Assembly: GCA_022484685.1 (NCBI GenBank)
Contig: JAKVKY010000005.1
Location: 17,530-81,529, forward strand
Direction: 5' to 3'
Source: Acidaminococcaceae bacterium
Lineage (GTDB): Bacteria > Bacillota > Negativicutes > Acidaminococcales > Acidaminococcaceae
Length of the DNA: 64,000 nucleotides
Shown here: positions 8,117 to 15,835 of the stretch, in pieces
Position numbering within the stretch: position 1 is the stretch's first letter
How the letters are laid out: the number at the start of each line of letters is the position of its first letter
Notes under the pieces: model-generated
Told to the model about the DNA's origin: nothing
Database searches by the model: none
Seen by the model: the letters and a program-made list of their open reading frames with translations, nothing else
Made by a program: the position numbers and the translations under genes

Positions 8117-9577
8117 TCAGCGTTTGCCTAATTCTTTCTTCATGATCCGTTTATACGCTTCTACGCCCGGCTGGTCGTAAGCATCCACATCCGCCAGCTC
8201 GCCTTCATAAGCGATGCTGAACATCAGGAACATCAAGAGCTGTCCTAAACGGCGTTCATCCAATTGAGGCAGGATATAACGGGCACTGGGACGTCCATCG
8301 CTGTCCAAAGCTTGTTCATTAGCTGTCAGAGCCAGGTTCAGTAAATCCGCCACATTCCGGTCGGCATATTTTTCACACGCTGCGTCATGGGCAAAAACCC
8401 TGGGCGTCACTACCTTACCTGCCTGACCTACCTGCAGGAACTGTACCACCTTATTGCGTTTGCCGTCCTGATGTTGCTGGGTCTGGGCATGCATATCCGT
8501 AGTGCCGACAGCCACGACGGGCGTACGGCCATAATTAATTTCTTTCCCTTGACGGTTCATACGTTTACCCAATGATTCCGCCAGCAACTGTACATACCAC
8601 TCGCCCAAACTCTTCAGCCGGTCCCCGTAGCCCATAAAGACTTCAATGTCTGCACCCAGTTTCTTCTGGGCCAGGAATTTCAGGCCGGCATTTATTAAAG
8701 CCGGATTATCTTCCTTCTTGGCATTCAGGCATAAGTCCGCCATCTCCCGGGCGCCTTGCAGCAGTTCCCGAATCTTCAGCCCGATGACGGCTCCGGTAAT
8801 TAAGCCGGGATTAGAAAGTACACAGAAACGTCCCCCGATGCCTTCCGGCAGGTCAAAACAACGCCAGTGATGTTCCTTGGCCAGACGAAACAAGGCGGAT
8901 TCCTTGGGGTCCGTACCGGTAACGGCAGTAACCGTTACCTTATAATGTTTATCCTGGGTAAGCTTGCCGTAAAAATAACTGAAACCAGCTAAAGGCTCCA
9001 TGGTAGTACCGCTCTTACTGATAACCACCATCTCCACCCGCAAAGGTGCTTTCACCGTGGCTGCCGCCGCGCGCACTGCTTTTCTGGATGCCAGATATTT
9101 AAGTTCCGTCTCTAAATCCAGGAACGCCTGGGGATCCACATTGTTGCCGGAAAAATAAATACGCGGCCGGCCGTGACGTTTAGGTTTGGGCAGACTGTTC
9201 CAATACGGACCGGCGCCCAGGTCGAACAGGACCTTATTACCCAGATAGGAACCACCAATACCAAAGAAGAGCACCACATCAGCTTCTTCTTTAATCCTGG
9301 CGCCGTACATTTCCAGCTCCCGCACAGATTCCTCCGTGTTGGGATTTTTCTGGTCCAGATAACCCTGGCGCATAAAATAAACATGTTCCGGCGTGCCGTC
9401 CTTGGACAGATGCCCGTCCGACGTACCCAGGAAATAAATTTTACGTACCTTGGCCGCCGCCGGCATTAACCCGGAAGCAAAAGTTTCCAGGTCCTTCATG
9501 GTGAGGCGCCGCTCGCCTAACATCTTGGAGTAATCAAAAATGAAACCATCTTTAAGACCCACTCTGGTTTTCCACAT
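8117..9577 (-). CDS. pgi: Glucose-6-phosphate isomerase
   Basis: A 486-residue phosphoglucose isomerase that interconverts glucose-6-phosphate and fructose-6-phosphate in the cytoplasm. Visible family signatures are FFGIGGSYLG (phosphate-binding start), SKSGTTMEP, LPEGIGGRFCVLS, GEWYVQLLAESLGK and the C-terminal DQPGVEAYK, the PROSITE-type pattern with the catalytic lysine. Length fits the bacterial family. Two ATGs occur at the start; the one at 9577 has eight bases between AAGGAG and the codon, the one at 9583 only two, so 9577 is preferred. The gene stands between comFC and the lipoprotein gene with short gaps, and may be co-transcribed with comFC. Confidence 0.95.
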   Translation of the reverse strand: MWKTRVGLKDGFIFDYSKMLGERRLTMKDLETFASGLMPAAAKVRKIYFLGTSDGHLSKDGTPEHVYFMRQGYLDQKNPNTEESVRELEMYGARIKEEADVVLFFGIGGSYLGNKVLFDLGAGPYWNSLPKPKRHGRPRIYFSGNNVDPQAFLDLETELKYLASRKAVRAAAATVKAPLRVEMVVISKSGTTMEPLAGFSYFYGKLTQDKHYKVTVTAVTGTDPKESALFRLAKEHHWRCFDLPEGIGGRFCVLSNPGLITGAVIGLKIRELLQGAREMADLCLNAKKEDNPALINAGLKFLAQKKLGADIEVFMGYGDRLKSLGEWYVQLLAESLGKRMNRQGKEINYGRTPVVAVGTTDMHAQTQQHQDGKRNKVVQFLQVGQAGKVVTPRVFAHDAACEKYADRNVADLLNLALTANEQALDSDGRPSARYILPQLDERRLGQLLMFLMFSIAYEGELADVDAYDQPGVEAYKRIMKKELGKR

Positions 9578-9613
9578 CAGCATCGCTCCTTTGTAAATTT
9601 ATCTGATTCCGTG

Positions 9614-10321
9614 CTACGCAAATTTTTCCAACGGCTGGCCCAGATTATCCAGGGCGCCGGCAAAAGTTAAAGCCGTCACGCCGGCAGCACCGGCGGCCCG
9701 TAGTGTCCTGGCCGCTTCCTGCATGGTAGCGCCTGTGGTAAAAATATCATCCGTCAGGAGTATTTTTTTACCACGGACGTCACCCACTACTACAAAACAT
9801 CCTTCCAGACAGAAACTGCGTTCCTGCGGATTCAGGCTGAATAAAGGTTCCGTAGGCCGTTGACGCTGCAGGAGCGTCTGCCAGGTCAAACCCTGGGCCG
9901 TCACTGCCTGCCGGAATAAAACTTCCGGCAAATCAAAACCGCGTTCCCGGCGCCGCCTGGCATCCGTAGGAATCCCCGTCACCAGGTCCGGCCGTGGCAA
10001 AGACAACGGCCAGTCTTCCCGGGACAAGGCCAGAGACGCCTCGCTGCCTAAAAGCTGGGGTAACTCCCGGTCACCCGCAAACTTAATCTTCCGGATGGCT
10101 TCCTTTACCGCCTGATCATAAGCGAACCACAACCACGCTCCATCCAGGGCTTCGGCCGGCGGCAAAACCTTGCCCACCCATAAACCCTGGCGGCAGGCCG
10201 GACACAACCAGCCATCGGCAATCTCCACCCGGCACTCATAACAGAGCCGGGGGAAAAAGATTTCCCGTACCAGGCTGCCTAAAGCGCCACACCCGGCACC
10301 TAACTGACTAAAAATACTGAT
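9614..10321 (-). CDS. comFC: ComF family protein (ComFC-like phosphoribosyltransferase), start uncertain
   Basis: A ComFC protein, needed in the cytoplasm for natural transformation in Firmicutes. It has a four-cysteine finger (CYEC ... CPAC), then a type I phosphoribosyltransferase domain with the PRPP loop ILLTDDIFTTGATM near the end. The open frame holds no ATG, and its only GTG (10228) lies between the two cysteine pairs and would cut the finger in half. A strong AAAGGAG is followed eight bases later by ATC at 10321, with ATT at 10315 as an alternative. I therefore extend to 10321 as a possible non-canonical start; a frameshift near the 5' end is the other explanation. Downstream of recD2, upstream of pgi. 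Confidence 0.8.
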   Translation of the reverse strand: MSIFSQLGAGCGALGSLVREIFFPRLCYECRVEIADGWLCPACRQGLWVGKVLPPAEALDGAWLWFAYDQAVKEAIRKIKFAGDRELPQLLGSEASLALSREDWPLSLPRPDLVTGIPTDARRRRERGFDLPEVLFRQAVTAQGLTWQTLLQRQRPTEPLFSLNPQERSFCLEGCFVVVGDVRGKKILLTDDIFTTGATMQEAARTLRAAGAAGVTALTFAGALDNLGQPLEKFA

Positions 10322-10408
10322 GACCTCATCTCCTTTAGAAAATGTTTAGTCTCTCAACTTCAAAAAATACTTTTATGCTTAGTACCTGCAAAGCTCACGC
10401 CCTTCAGG

Positions 10409-12559
10409 TCACACAATCTCGCCGTCTTCCTGCAGACGCTCCGCTAACAGGGAATAACGTTTCCGGGTCCGGTCATTCAGGACCGCCGTCTGCAAAGCTG
10501 CCTTGGTACCTACCAGTAAAACTTTTTGTCTGGCCCTGGTCACCGCCGTATATAACAGGTTACGCTGCAACATGATATAGTGTCCCGGCACCAGTGCCAG
10601 GATTACCATGGGGTATTCACTGCCCTGGGATTTATGTACGCTCATGGCATAAGCCAGCTGTAAATCCGCCAGTTCTCCCTGAGCATAAGGCACATACTGG
10701 CCGTCCAGCCGTTCTGGGTACCACACCTGGACCGTCTGGTCCTGGCCGATGGCCATGATGCGGCCGATATCGCCGTTGTACACATCCTTATCGTAGTTAT
10801 TGCGAATCTGCATGACCTTATCGCCCAGGCGGAAGACAACGCCGGGCACCCGTACCTCGCCTTTAGCCGGCGCGGCAGGATTCATCCTGGCCTGCAGCAG
10901 TTTATTTAAATTTTCCACCCCGCAGGGACCGCGATGCATAGGCGTCAGCACCTGGCATTGCTGCCAGTCTTCCCGGTTGGCCGCAGCATAAGTTTCGGTA
11001 ATAAAAGCGGCCGCTTCAAACTCGTTCTGATACAAGGCCATGGCAAAATCTGAACCCGGCACACAGTCCGGCAACTCGCCCTGATTAATCTTATGGGCAT
11101 TGCGCACGATGGGGCTGACTTCCGCCTGGCGGAAAACTTCCTTCAGCCGTACTACCGGCATCTTGCCGGAACGGATAATATCTTTTAAGACGCTGCCGGC
11201 GCCGACGCTGGGCAGCTGGTCCACATCGCCCACCAGGATCAAGCGGCAGCCTGCCGGCAGTGCCTCCAGCAGATGATAGGTCAGGACGATATCCAGCATG
11301 GAGGCCTCGTCGATAATCACCGCGTTAGCTTCCAGGGGATCGTCTTCATCTTTGCCGAAGACGCCGGTCACATTGTATTCCAGCAAACGGTGAACCGTCT
11401 TGGCTTCCTGTCCGGCTGCTTCTGCCAGCCGCCGGGCCGCCCGTCCTGTCGGCGCGGCCAAAAGTACCTGGCAGCCCGCCCGCTTCAGCACGGCTAAAAT
11501 ACCCTTGATGATCGTGGTCTTGCCGGTACCGGGACCGCCTGTTAAGGCAAAGACACCGTAACGCAGGGAGACTCGGATGGCTTCTTTCTGCGCCTCAGCT
11601 AATTCAATGCCGGCTTCCTTTTCCCAGGCAGCCATGATACGTTCCGTGTCCACCTTACCCAGGCTGCCGGCATTATCCCGCAGGTACAGCAAATGTCTGG
11701 CGGTTTCCACCTCCGCCCGGTACAGATATTCCGGGTAAATCAAAGTCTGGCCGCCGAAATCCACCGTCCGTAGCAGATCAGCTTTAATGAGCTCATCACA
11801 TTTACGTTCCACCGGTCCCGGATCCACGCCCAGAAGTCTGGTCGCCAGCCGTAACAATTCCTCTTCCGGAACACAGGTATGACCATTGGTGGCAATTGTG
11901 GTCAGGGCAAAGCCCAGACCGGCCTGCAGCCTGGATTCCGATTCCCGTTCCACGCCCAGGTCCATGGCTATCTTATCCGCCGTCTGAAAACCGATACCAT
12001 CAATATCGTTAGCCAGATCATACGGATTATTTTGAATTCTTTCCAACGCCAGGTTGCCGTAAGCCGCCTGGATGCGTGCCGCATAGTTGGCGCTGATACC
12101 GTGGGACTCCAGGAATAACATCAGTTCACGAATTCCTGCCAGTTCCGCATACGCCGCTCCTATGTCCGCCGCTTTTTTCCGGCCGATGCCAGGCACTTCT
12201 GCCAGCCGTTCCGGATGTTTGGCTAAAATATCCAGGGTAGCCGCACCAAAAGTGCCCACGATCCTGGCCGCCGTCACCTTGCCGATACCCTTCACGGCGC
12301 CGGAGCCTAAAAAATGTTCTATGCCGGAAGCCGATGAAGGCATCACGGTCTTATATGCTTGAATGGCAAATTGCCGGCCAAAGCGGTTATGTTCCTGCCA
12401 CAACCCTTGAGCCACGATATTCTCACCTAAAAAAGGCGCCGGTCCTTTAAACACGGCGGTCACCTTACCCGTACCGGGACTTTGTACCGCAAAAACACTG
12501 AAACCCTGGTCCGCGCTTTGAAAAATGATACTGGCCACTGCCCCTTCCAGTTGTTCCAT
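10409..12559 (-). CDS. recD2: ATP-dependent RecD2 helicase
   Basis: A 716-residue 5'-3' superfamily 1 helicase of the RecD2 type, which works without RecBC in DNA repair and fork stability. The N-terminal 330 residues form the OB-like and tandem helix-hairpin-helix region (VPGIGRKKAADIG, DIDGIGFQTADKIA). Then come Walker A GGPGTGKTT near 347, Walker B VIIDEASMLD, LVGDVDQLPSVGAGSV (motif III), and the C-terminal YAMSVHKSQGSEYP and YTAVTRARQ motifs. Length is typical. The ATG at 12559 is chosen; a GTG lies directly before it. The gene starts divergently from the AdoMetDC-like gene at 12719. Confidence 0.95.
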   Translation of the reverse strand: MEQLEGAVASIIFQSADQGFSVFAVQSPGTGKVTAVFKGPAPFLGENIVAQGLWQEHNRFGRQFAIQAYKTVMPSSASGIEHFLGSGAVKGIGKVTAARIVGTFGAATLDILAKHPERLAEVPGIGRKKAADIGAAYAELAGIRELMLFLESHGISANYAARIQAAYGNLALERIQNNPYDLANDIDGIGFQTADKIAMDLGVERESESRLQAGLGFALTTIATNGHTCVPEEELLRLATRLLGVDPGPVERKCDELIKADLLRTVDFGGQTLIYPEYLYRAEVETARHLLYLRDNAGSLGKVDTERIMAAWEKEAGIELAEAQKEAIRVSLRYGVFALTGGPGTGKTTIIKGILAVLKRAGCQVLLAAPTGRAARRLAEAAGQEAKTVHRLLEYNVTGVFGKDEDDPLEANAVIIDEASMLDIVLTYHLLEALPAGCRLILVGDVDQLPSVGAGSVLKDIIRSGKMPVVRLKEVFRQAEVSPIVRNAHKINQGELPDCVPGSDFAMALYQNEFEAAAFITETYAAANREDWQQCQVLTPMHRGPCGVENLNKLLQARMNPAAPAKGEVRVPGVVFRLGDKVMQIRNNYDKDVYNGDIGRIMAIGQDQTVQVWYPERLDGQYVPYAQGELADLQLAYAMSVHKSQGSEYPMVILALVPGHYIMLQRNLLYTAVTRARQKVLLVGTKAALQTAVLNDRTRKRYSLLAERLQEDGEIV

Positions 12560-12625
12560 CACACACCCCGTTCTTAATTATTCATTTTAATTATAACACG
12601 GTCGGCGGTGAAAGACTACTTTTCT

Positions 12626-12654
12626 TTGACAATATGCACTACCTCTGATATAAT
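12626..12654 (+). promoter_or_regulatory. Promoter of the AdoMetDC-like gene
   Basis: Perfect consensus boxes: -35 TTGACA (12626-12631), 17-base spacer, -10 TATAAT (12649-12654), about 65 bases before the start codon. Such a strong, unadorned promoter implies high constitutive expression. Confidence 0.88.
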
Positions 12655-12718
12655 TTCTTAGCAATACAAACAAGCATCTGGATATGCTCGTTTACAACTT
12701 TAGGATTACGAAAGACGG

Positions 12719-13204
12719 ATGATTATGAATTTAAAATCTACAGGCAAGCTGATTGCCATGGATATGTACAACTGCAGCACCGCCCTCCTGGACGATGCGG
12801 ACAAAGTAGCCTGGACCCTGGAAGACAAGGCCAAGGCCTGTAACATGAGCCCGCGTAAGATCATCATGGACCGGGAAGAAGGCAGCAAAGAATTTTCAGT
12901 AGGTGTTTCCTGCAAACAGGGACATGTGCTCATGCACCTGTATCCTGAGATTGGTTTTGGAACCATCGATATCTTTACCCGCCGGGAAGATGCGGAACCG
13001 GACCGTCTGGCGCGCCAGCTGCGGGAATATTTTAATCCGGACAAGACCAAGGTTACCTACCTGAACCGGGGCGACTTTGGCAGCCTGGCTGATATGAAAC
13101 CGCGCCGGCACCGTAATACTACTGCCATGCGCCGGATGCGTAACTTTGGCAATAACATGGGCCGGACCTTCACCCGCATCATCCTCAAACCTAAATCTAT
13201 GTAA
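12719..13204 (+). CDS. S-adenosylmethionine decarboxylase-like protein, apparently without catalytic residues
   Basis: A 161-residue protein that aligns along its length with prokaryotic AdoMet decarboxylase (SpeD/SpeH), including GKLIAMDMYNC, a GVS motif, MHLYPEIGFGTIDIFT and NRGDFGSL at the end of the core. Active enzymes cut themselves between Glu and Ser in an ESH triplet to make the pyruvoyl cofactor. Here those positions read Q67-G68-H69, so no serine is available; the family's catalytic cysteine (FTCG) is R88. His73, matching the processing histidine, and the PE pair remain. A 40-residue Arg/Asn/Met-rich basic tail replaces the usual end. It is therefore probably a non-enzymatic homologue that may still bind a ligand or nucleic acid. 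A strong promoter and terminator make it a single-gene unit. Confidence 0.8.
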   Translation: MIMNLKSTGKLIAMDMYNCSTALLDDADKVAWTLEDKAKACNMSPRKIIMDREEGSKEFSVGVSCKQGHVLMHLYPEIGFGTIDIFTRREDAEPDRLARQLREYFNPDKTKVTYLNRGDFGSLADMKPRRHRNTTAMRRMRNFGNNMGRTFTRIILKPKSM

Positions 13205-13223
13205 ACTTATTACATAAAAAAGT

Positions 13224-13251
13224 AAGGACCATCTCGGAAGAGATGGTCCTT
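13224..13251. terminator. Bidirectional terminator between the AdoMetDC-like and vWA genes
   Basis: A perfect 12-base hairpin (AAGGACCATCTC, loop GGAA) is followed by TTTTT on the plus strand and, read on the minus strand, by ACTTTTTT. It serves both convergent genes. Confidence 0.9.
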
Positions 13252-13334
13252 TTTGTCTGCCAAAACTACAAGCCGGTCTACCGCAGCCTGGTTGCTACGC
13301 ACCGGGCACTCGTCCGTACCACCATCTTATCTGG

Positions 13335-13991
13335 TCAGGCCCTGTGTCCTCTGCGGCCGCGCTTACGTACATCTGCCTGTAATGGCTGGTCCCAGTCGTC
13401 CAGGATTCCTTCGCCGCTGCGGAAACTCATGTTCATCGACTTCACCGCCTCGTAGCAGCACTCCACCCCGTCCTTATCCGCCACATAATTGGCGGCTCGA
13501 TCCCGCCGGATGCCCATCCGGCTGGCGGTAGCAATAGCATCTATGTTGGCACCAATAAAAACAAACTCCCAACCGCATTCCTGCTGCTGTACCAGTACCT
13601 GTTTCACCTTGGCAAAGGTGTACTCGGAGCTGGCATTCTCGTAACCATCCGTAATGATGGTGAACAAAGTCTTGTCCGGACGCTGTTCCGCCTTCGTATG
13701 TTCCTGGGCCGTCTTAATCTTGGCCACCGTCCGGCCAATGGCGTCCAGGAGCGCGGTACAGCCACGGACATAGTAGTCCTTAGCTGTCAGCAGGTTTACG
13801 CCTTGCAAATCAATACGGTCATGCAAAAGTTCATACTGGTCATCAAAAAGTACCGTGGTCACCAGCGCCCGGCCTTCCAGTTGCTTTTGTGCCGTCAAGA
13901 GTCCGTTAAAGCCGCCGATGGTATCTGTTTCCAAACCAGCCATAGAACCGCTGCGATCCAGGATAAATACTAATTCTGTTAAATTTTTCAT
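13335..13991 (-). CDS. von Willebrand factor A domain protein
   Basis: A 218-residue cytoplasmic vWA protein. The MIDAS metal site is intact: DRSGS (D12, S14, S16), a threonine-containing loop after the YVRGCTALLD strand, and IITDGYEN. No signal or membrane segment. vWA proteins of this small free type occur beside macro-domain and tellurite/stress genes and probably act as metal-dependent protein adaptors; the partner is unknown. AAGGAGG precedes the ATG. A nine-base perfect inverted repeat overlaps that ribosome-binding site. The macro-domain gene lies 79 bases upstream on the same strand, so the two may act together. Confidence 0.88.
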   Translation of the reverse strand: MKNLTELVFILDRSGSMAGLETDTIGGFNGLLTAQKQLEGRALVTTVLFDDQYELLHDRIDLQGVNLLTAKDYYVRGCTALLDAIGRTVAKIKTAQEHTKAEQRPDKTLFTIITDGYENASSEYTFAKVKQVLVQQQECGWEFVFIGANIDAIATASRMGIRRDRAANYVADKDGVECCYEAVKSMNMSFRSGEGILDDWDQPLQADVRKRGRRGHRA

Positions 13992-14002
13992 TGTCTCAAC
14001 CT

Positions 14003-14024
14003 CCTTAACTTGGTTAAGTTAAGG
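14003..14024 (-). repeat. Perfect inverted repeat overlapping the vWA gene ribosome-binding site
   Basis: Arms CCTTAACTT (14003-14011) and AAGTTAAGG (14016-14024) are fully complementary with a four-base spacer. On the minus strand the 3' arm runs into the AAGGAGG Shine-Dalgarno (14006-14000). It could be a repressor operator or an RNA hairpin that hides the ribosome-binding site. Confidence 0.7.
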
Positions 14025-14070
14025 ATAGCACTTTTCCCCAGGCAAGTGGTCGTTTGGCAAGCGACACGAC

Positions 14071-15246
14071 TCAGGGTCCGAAAGGCTTCTCGCCATACGA
14101 CCCTAAAATCTCATTGACTTCAATGATATCATAAATCTTTTTTTCAAAGCAATACTGCACGATGACATCCGCTTTCACCGCCGGTGAAAAAGCATAACCG
14201 GCACGGGCTAAAAGATCCTCCGCGTCATAAACGGACAGCTGTAGGGCAATAGCCAGGGAGAGGGCCGTAGCCTTACTGGGTTTATACTGTCTGGCTTTCC
14301 GGATCTTGGAAAAAAGTTTCCGGTCCAGATTGGCCCGCTGGTAAACTTCAATCTCGCTTAAACCCCGCTCCTTGATCAGTTTGAATAAAGTTTCGGCAAA
14401 ACCTGGCAGCAGGTGCGGCATGCCTGGCAAGGCCATTTCCTGAAATTCCCTAGGTTCTCCGACATCTAACGCCAGTCTGTCGGCAGACACCCGATCTTCT
14501 TCGTACGCAGGGCTGACTGCCTCGCTGCTCTTGGCAGAGCTAGGCTTGCCAGCGGCGCCAGACTTTTTTACGCTCCGGGAAACATGCTTTTCTGCAGCCG
14601 CTTGCCCGAATTCCCGTAAGGCCTGCAGTTCCCGGGACAGCACCTGGTCCTGTTCCAGCTCACGCCGCCTACGCTGACGGTACCGGGGTCGCAGATTCGT
14701 ATTTTCCTCCAGGATGTTTTCATAGTGCTTACTCAGATAATCATCCAGGGAAATCTTTACTTTTTCCGAAACGGTCAGTTTAAAGCGGTCATACACCACC
14801 AGATAGACCACCAGGTCCGCTTCCTGTAAAAATTTACGGATTGCCGCCAGGGCGATATGCAAAGCTTCTTTTTTGGGATAACCATAAATACCCGTGCTGA
14901 TCAAAGGGAACGCGATAGAATGGCAGCCGTGTTCCAGAGCCAGGATCAACGCCTGCTCATAACAGGAAGCCAAAAGTTCCGCTTCATGGCTTTGGCCACC
15001 CTCCCAGATGGGGCCGGCCACATGGATCACATATTTGGCCGACAGTTTAAAACCGGGGGTCAGCACCGCCTGGCCCAAAGGGCAACTGCCAATCTTACGG
15101 CAGGCAGCTTCCAGTTCCGTATAACCGGCCGCCGCAAAGATGGCGCCGCAGGCCCCGCCACCGGGAATCAGTCCCGTATTGGCAGGATTCACGATGGCAT
15201 CCGTAGGCATGGTCACGATATCTTTTTCAACAATGTATAAAGGCAC
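14071..15246 (-). CDS. Macro domain protein fused to a C-terminal HTH-like domain
   Basis: A 391-residue fusion. Residues 1-160 form a macro domain (ADP-ribose-binding, possibly ADP-ribosyl hydrolase): NPANTGLIPGGGACGAIF and FPLISTGIYGYP are the ligand loops, and the start resembles YmdB/O-acetyl-ADP-ribose deacetylase. A charged, Arg/Lys/Ser-rich linker (about 175-265) leads to a helical C-terminal domain of about 110 residues (TLFKLIKERGLSEIEVYQRA ... ARAGYAFS) that looks like an XRE-type helix-turn-helix. A GTG at 15246 has nine bases after GGAG; another GTG two codons upstream (15252) is too close. The combination suggests ADP-ribose sensing coupled to nucleic-acid binding, which is inference. 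Confidence 0.85.
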   Translation of the reverse strand: MPLYIVEKDIVTMPTDAIVNPANTGLIPGGGACGAIFAAAGYTELEAACRKIGSCPLGQAVLTPGFKLSAKYVIHVAGPIWEGGQSHEAELLASCYEQALILALEHGCHSIAFPLISTGIYGYPKKEALHIALAAIRKFLQEADLVVYLVVYDRFKLTVSEKVKISLDDYLSKHYENILEENTNLRPRYRQRRRRELEQDQVLSRELQALREFGQAAAEKHVSRSVKKSGAAGKPSSAKSSEAVSPAYEEDRVSADRLALDVGEPREFQEMALPGMPHLLPGFAETLFKLIKERGLSEIEVYQRANLDRKLFSKIRKARQYKPSKATALSLAIALQLSVYDAEDLLARAGYAFSPAVKADVIVQYCFEKKIYDIIEVNEILGSYGEKPFGP

Positions 15247-15286
15247 TTTCACTCACTCCTTTATTAAAGCTGACTTAACAGGCAGC

Positions 15287-15805
15287 TTAATGTTCCCATT
15301 CCTGCTTGTTGCGCGTGCGGCTTAACACAAAATCCAGGGCGCCGCTTTTTAATAACAGGCCGGCAATGATGCTGCCGCCCATGGTGCTCACCAGAAACGG
15401 CGGGATGAAAAACCAGGCGGCCGCCTTACTACCCAAAACGAACCTGGCTACCACCCAGGCCACACTGCCGCCCAGGATGCCAGTGCCAAAGACTTCGCCC
15501 AGCATGGCTGCCGGCAGTTTGCGCCAATGTTTATATAACAATCCGGCGCACAGGGCGCCGATCATGCTGCCGGGGAAGGCTAGCAGCGAACCGGTCCCCA
15601 GGGCATTACGCAAACAGGAGATCACAAAAGCGATGGCAACGGCCGGACCCGGTCCTAAAATTACTGCGCTCAGCACATTGATGGCATGCTGAACGGGAAA
15701 ACACTTGGACACCCCGGCGGGAATATAGATCAGATTGGCACATAAAGTGCCGATGGCTACGAACAAAGCACATAAGGTTAAACGATAAGTACGCAATCCT
15801 GTCAA
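15287..15805 (-). CDS. thiW: Energy-coupling factor S component ThiW
   Basis: A 172-residue membrane protein with about five transmembrane segments, matching ThiW, the thiazole-related substrate-binding (S) subunit of group II ECF importers in thiamine salvage. The opening LTLCALFVAIGTL, the GVSKCFPVQHAINVLSAVILGP stretch and RNALGTGSLLAFPGSM are characteristic. It must share an energising module (EcfA/A'/T) encoded elsewhere. The frame has no ATG near its start; TTG at 15805 is used, preceded by AAGAAAGAAG. It starts 30 bases after the stop of the 15836-17362 gene, leaving no room for a TPP riboswitch, which is unusual for thiW. No other thi gene is in the window. Confidence 0.85.
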   Translation of the reverse strand: MTGLRTYRLTLCALFVAIGTLCANLIYIPAGVSKCFPVQHAINVLSAVILGPGPAVAIAFVISCLRNALGTGSLLAFPGSMIGALCAGLLYKHWRKLPAAMLGEVFGTGILGGSVAWVVARFVLGSKAAAWFFIPPFLVSTMGGSIIAGLLLKSGALDFVLSRTRNKQEWEH

Positions 15806-15835
15806 CTTCTTTCTTTTTTACTTGCAGCACTAAAA

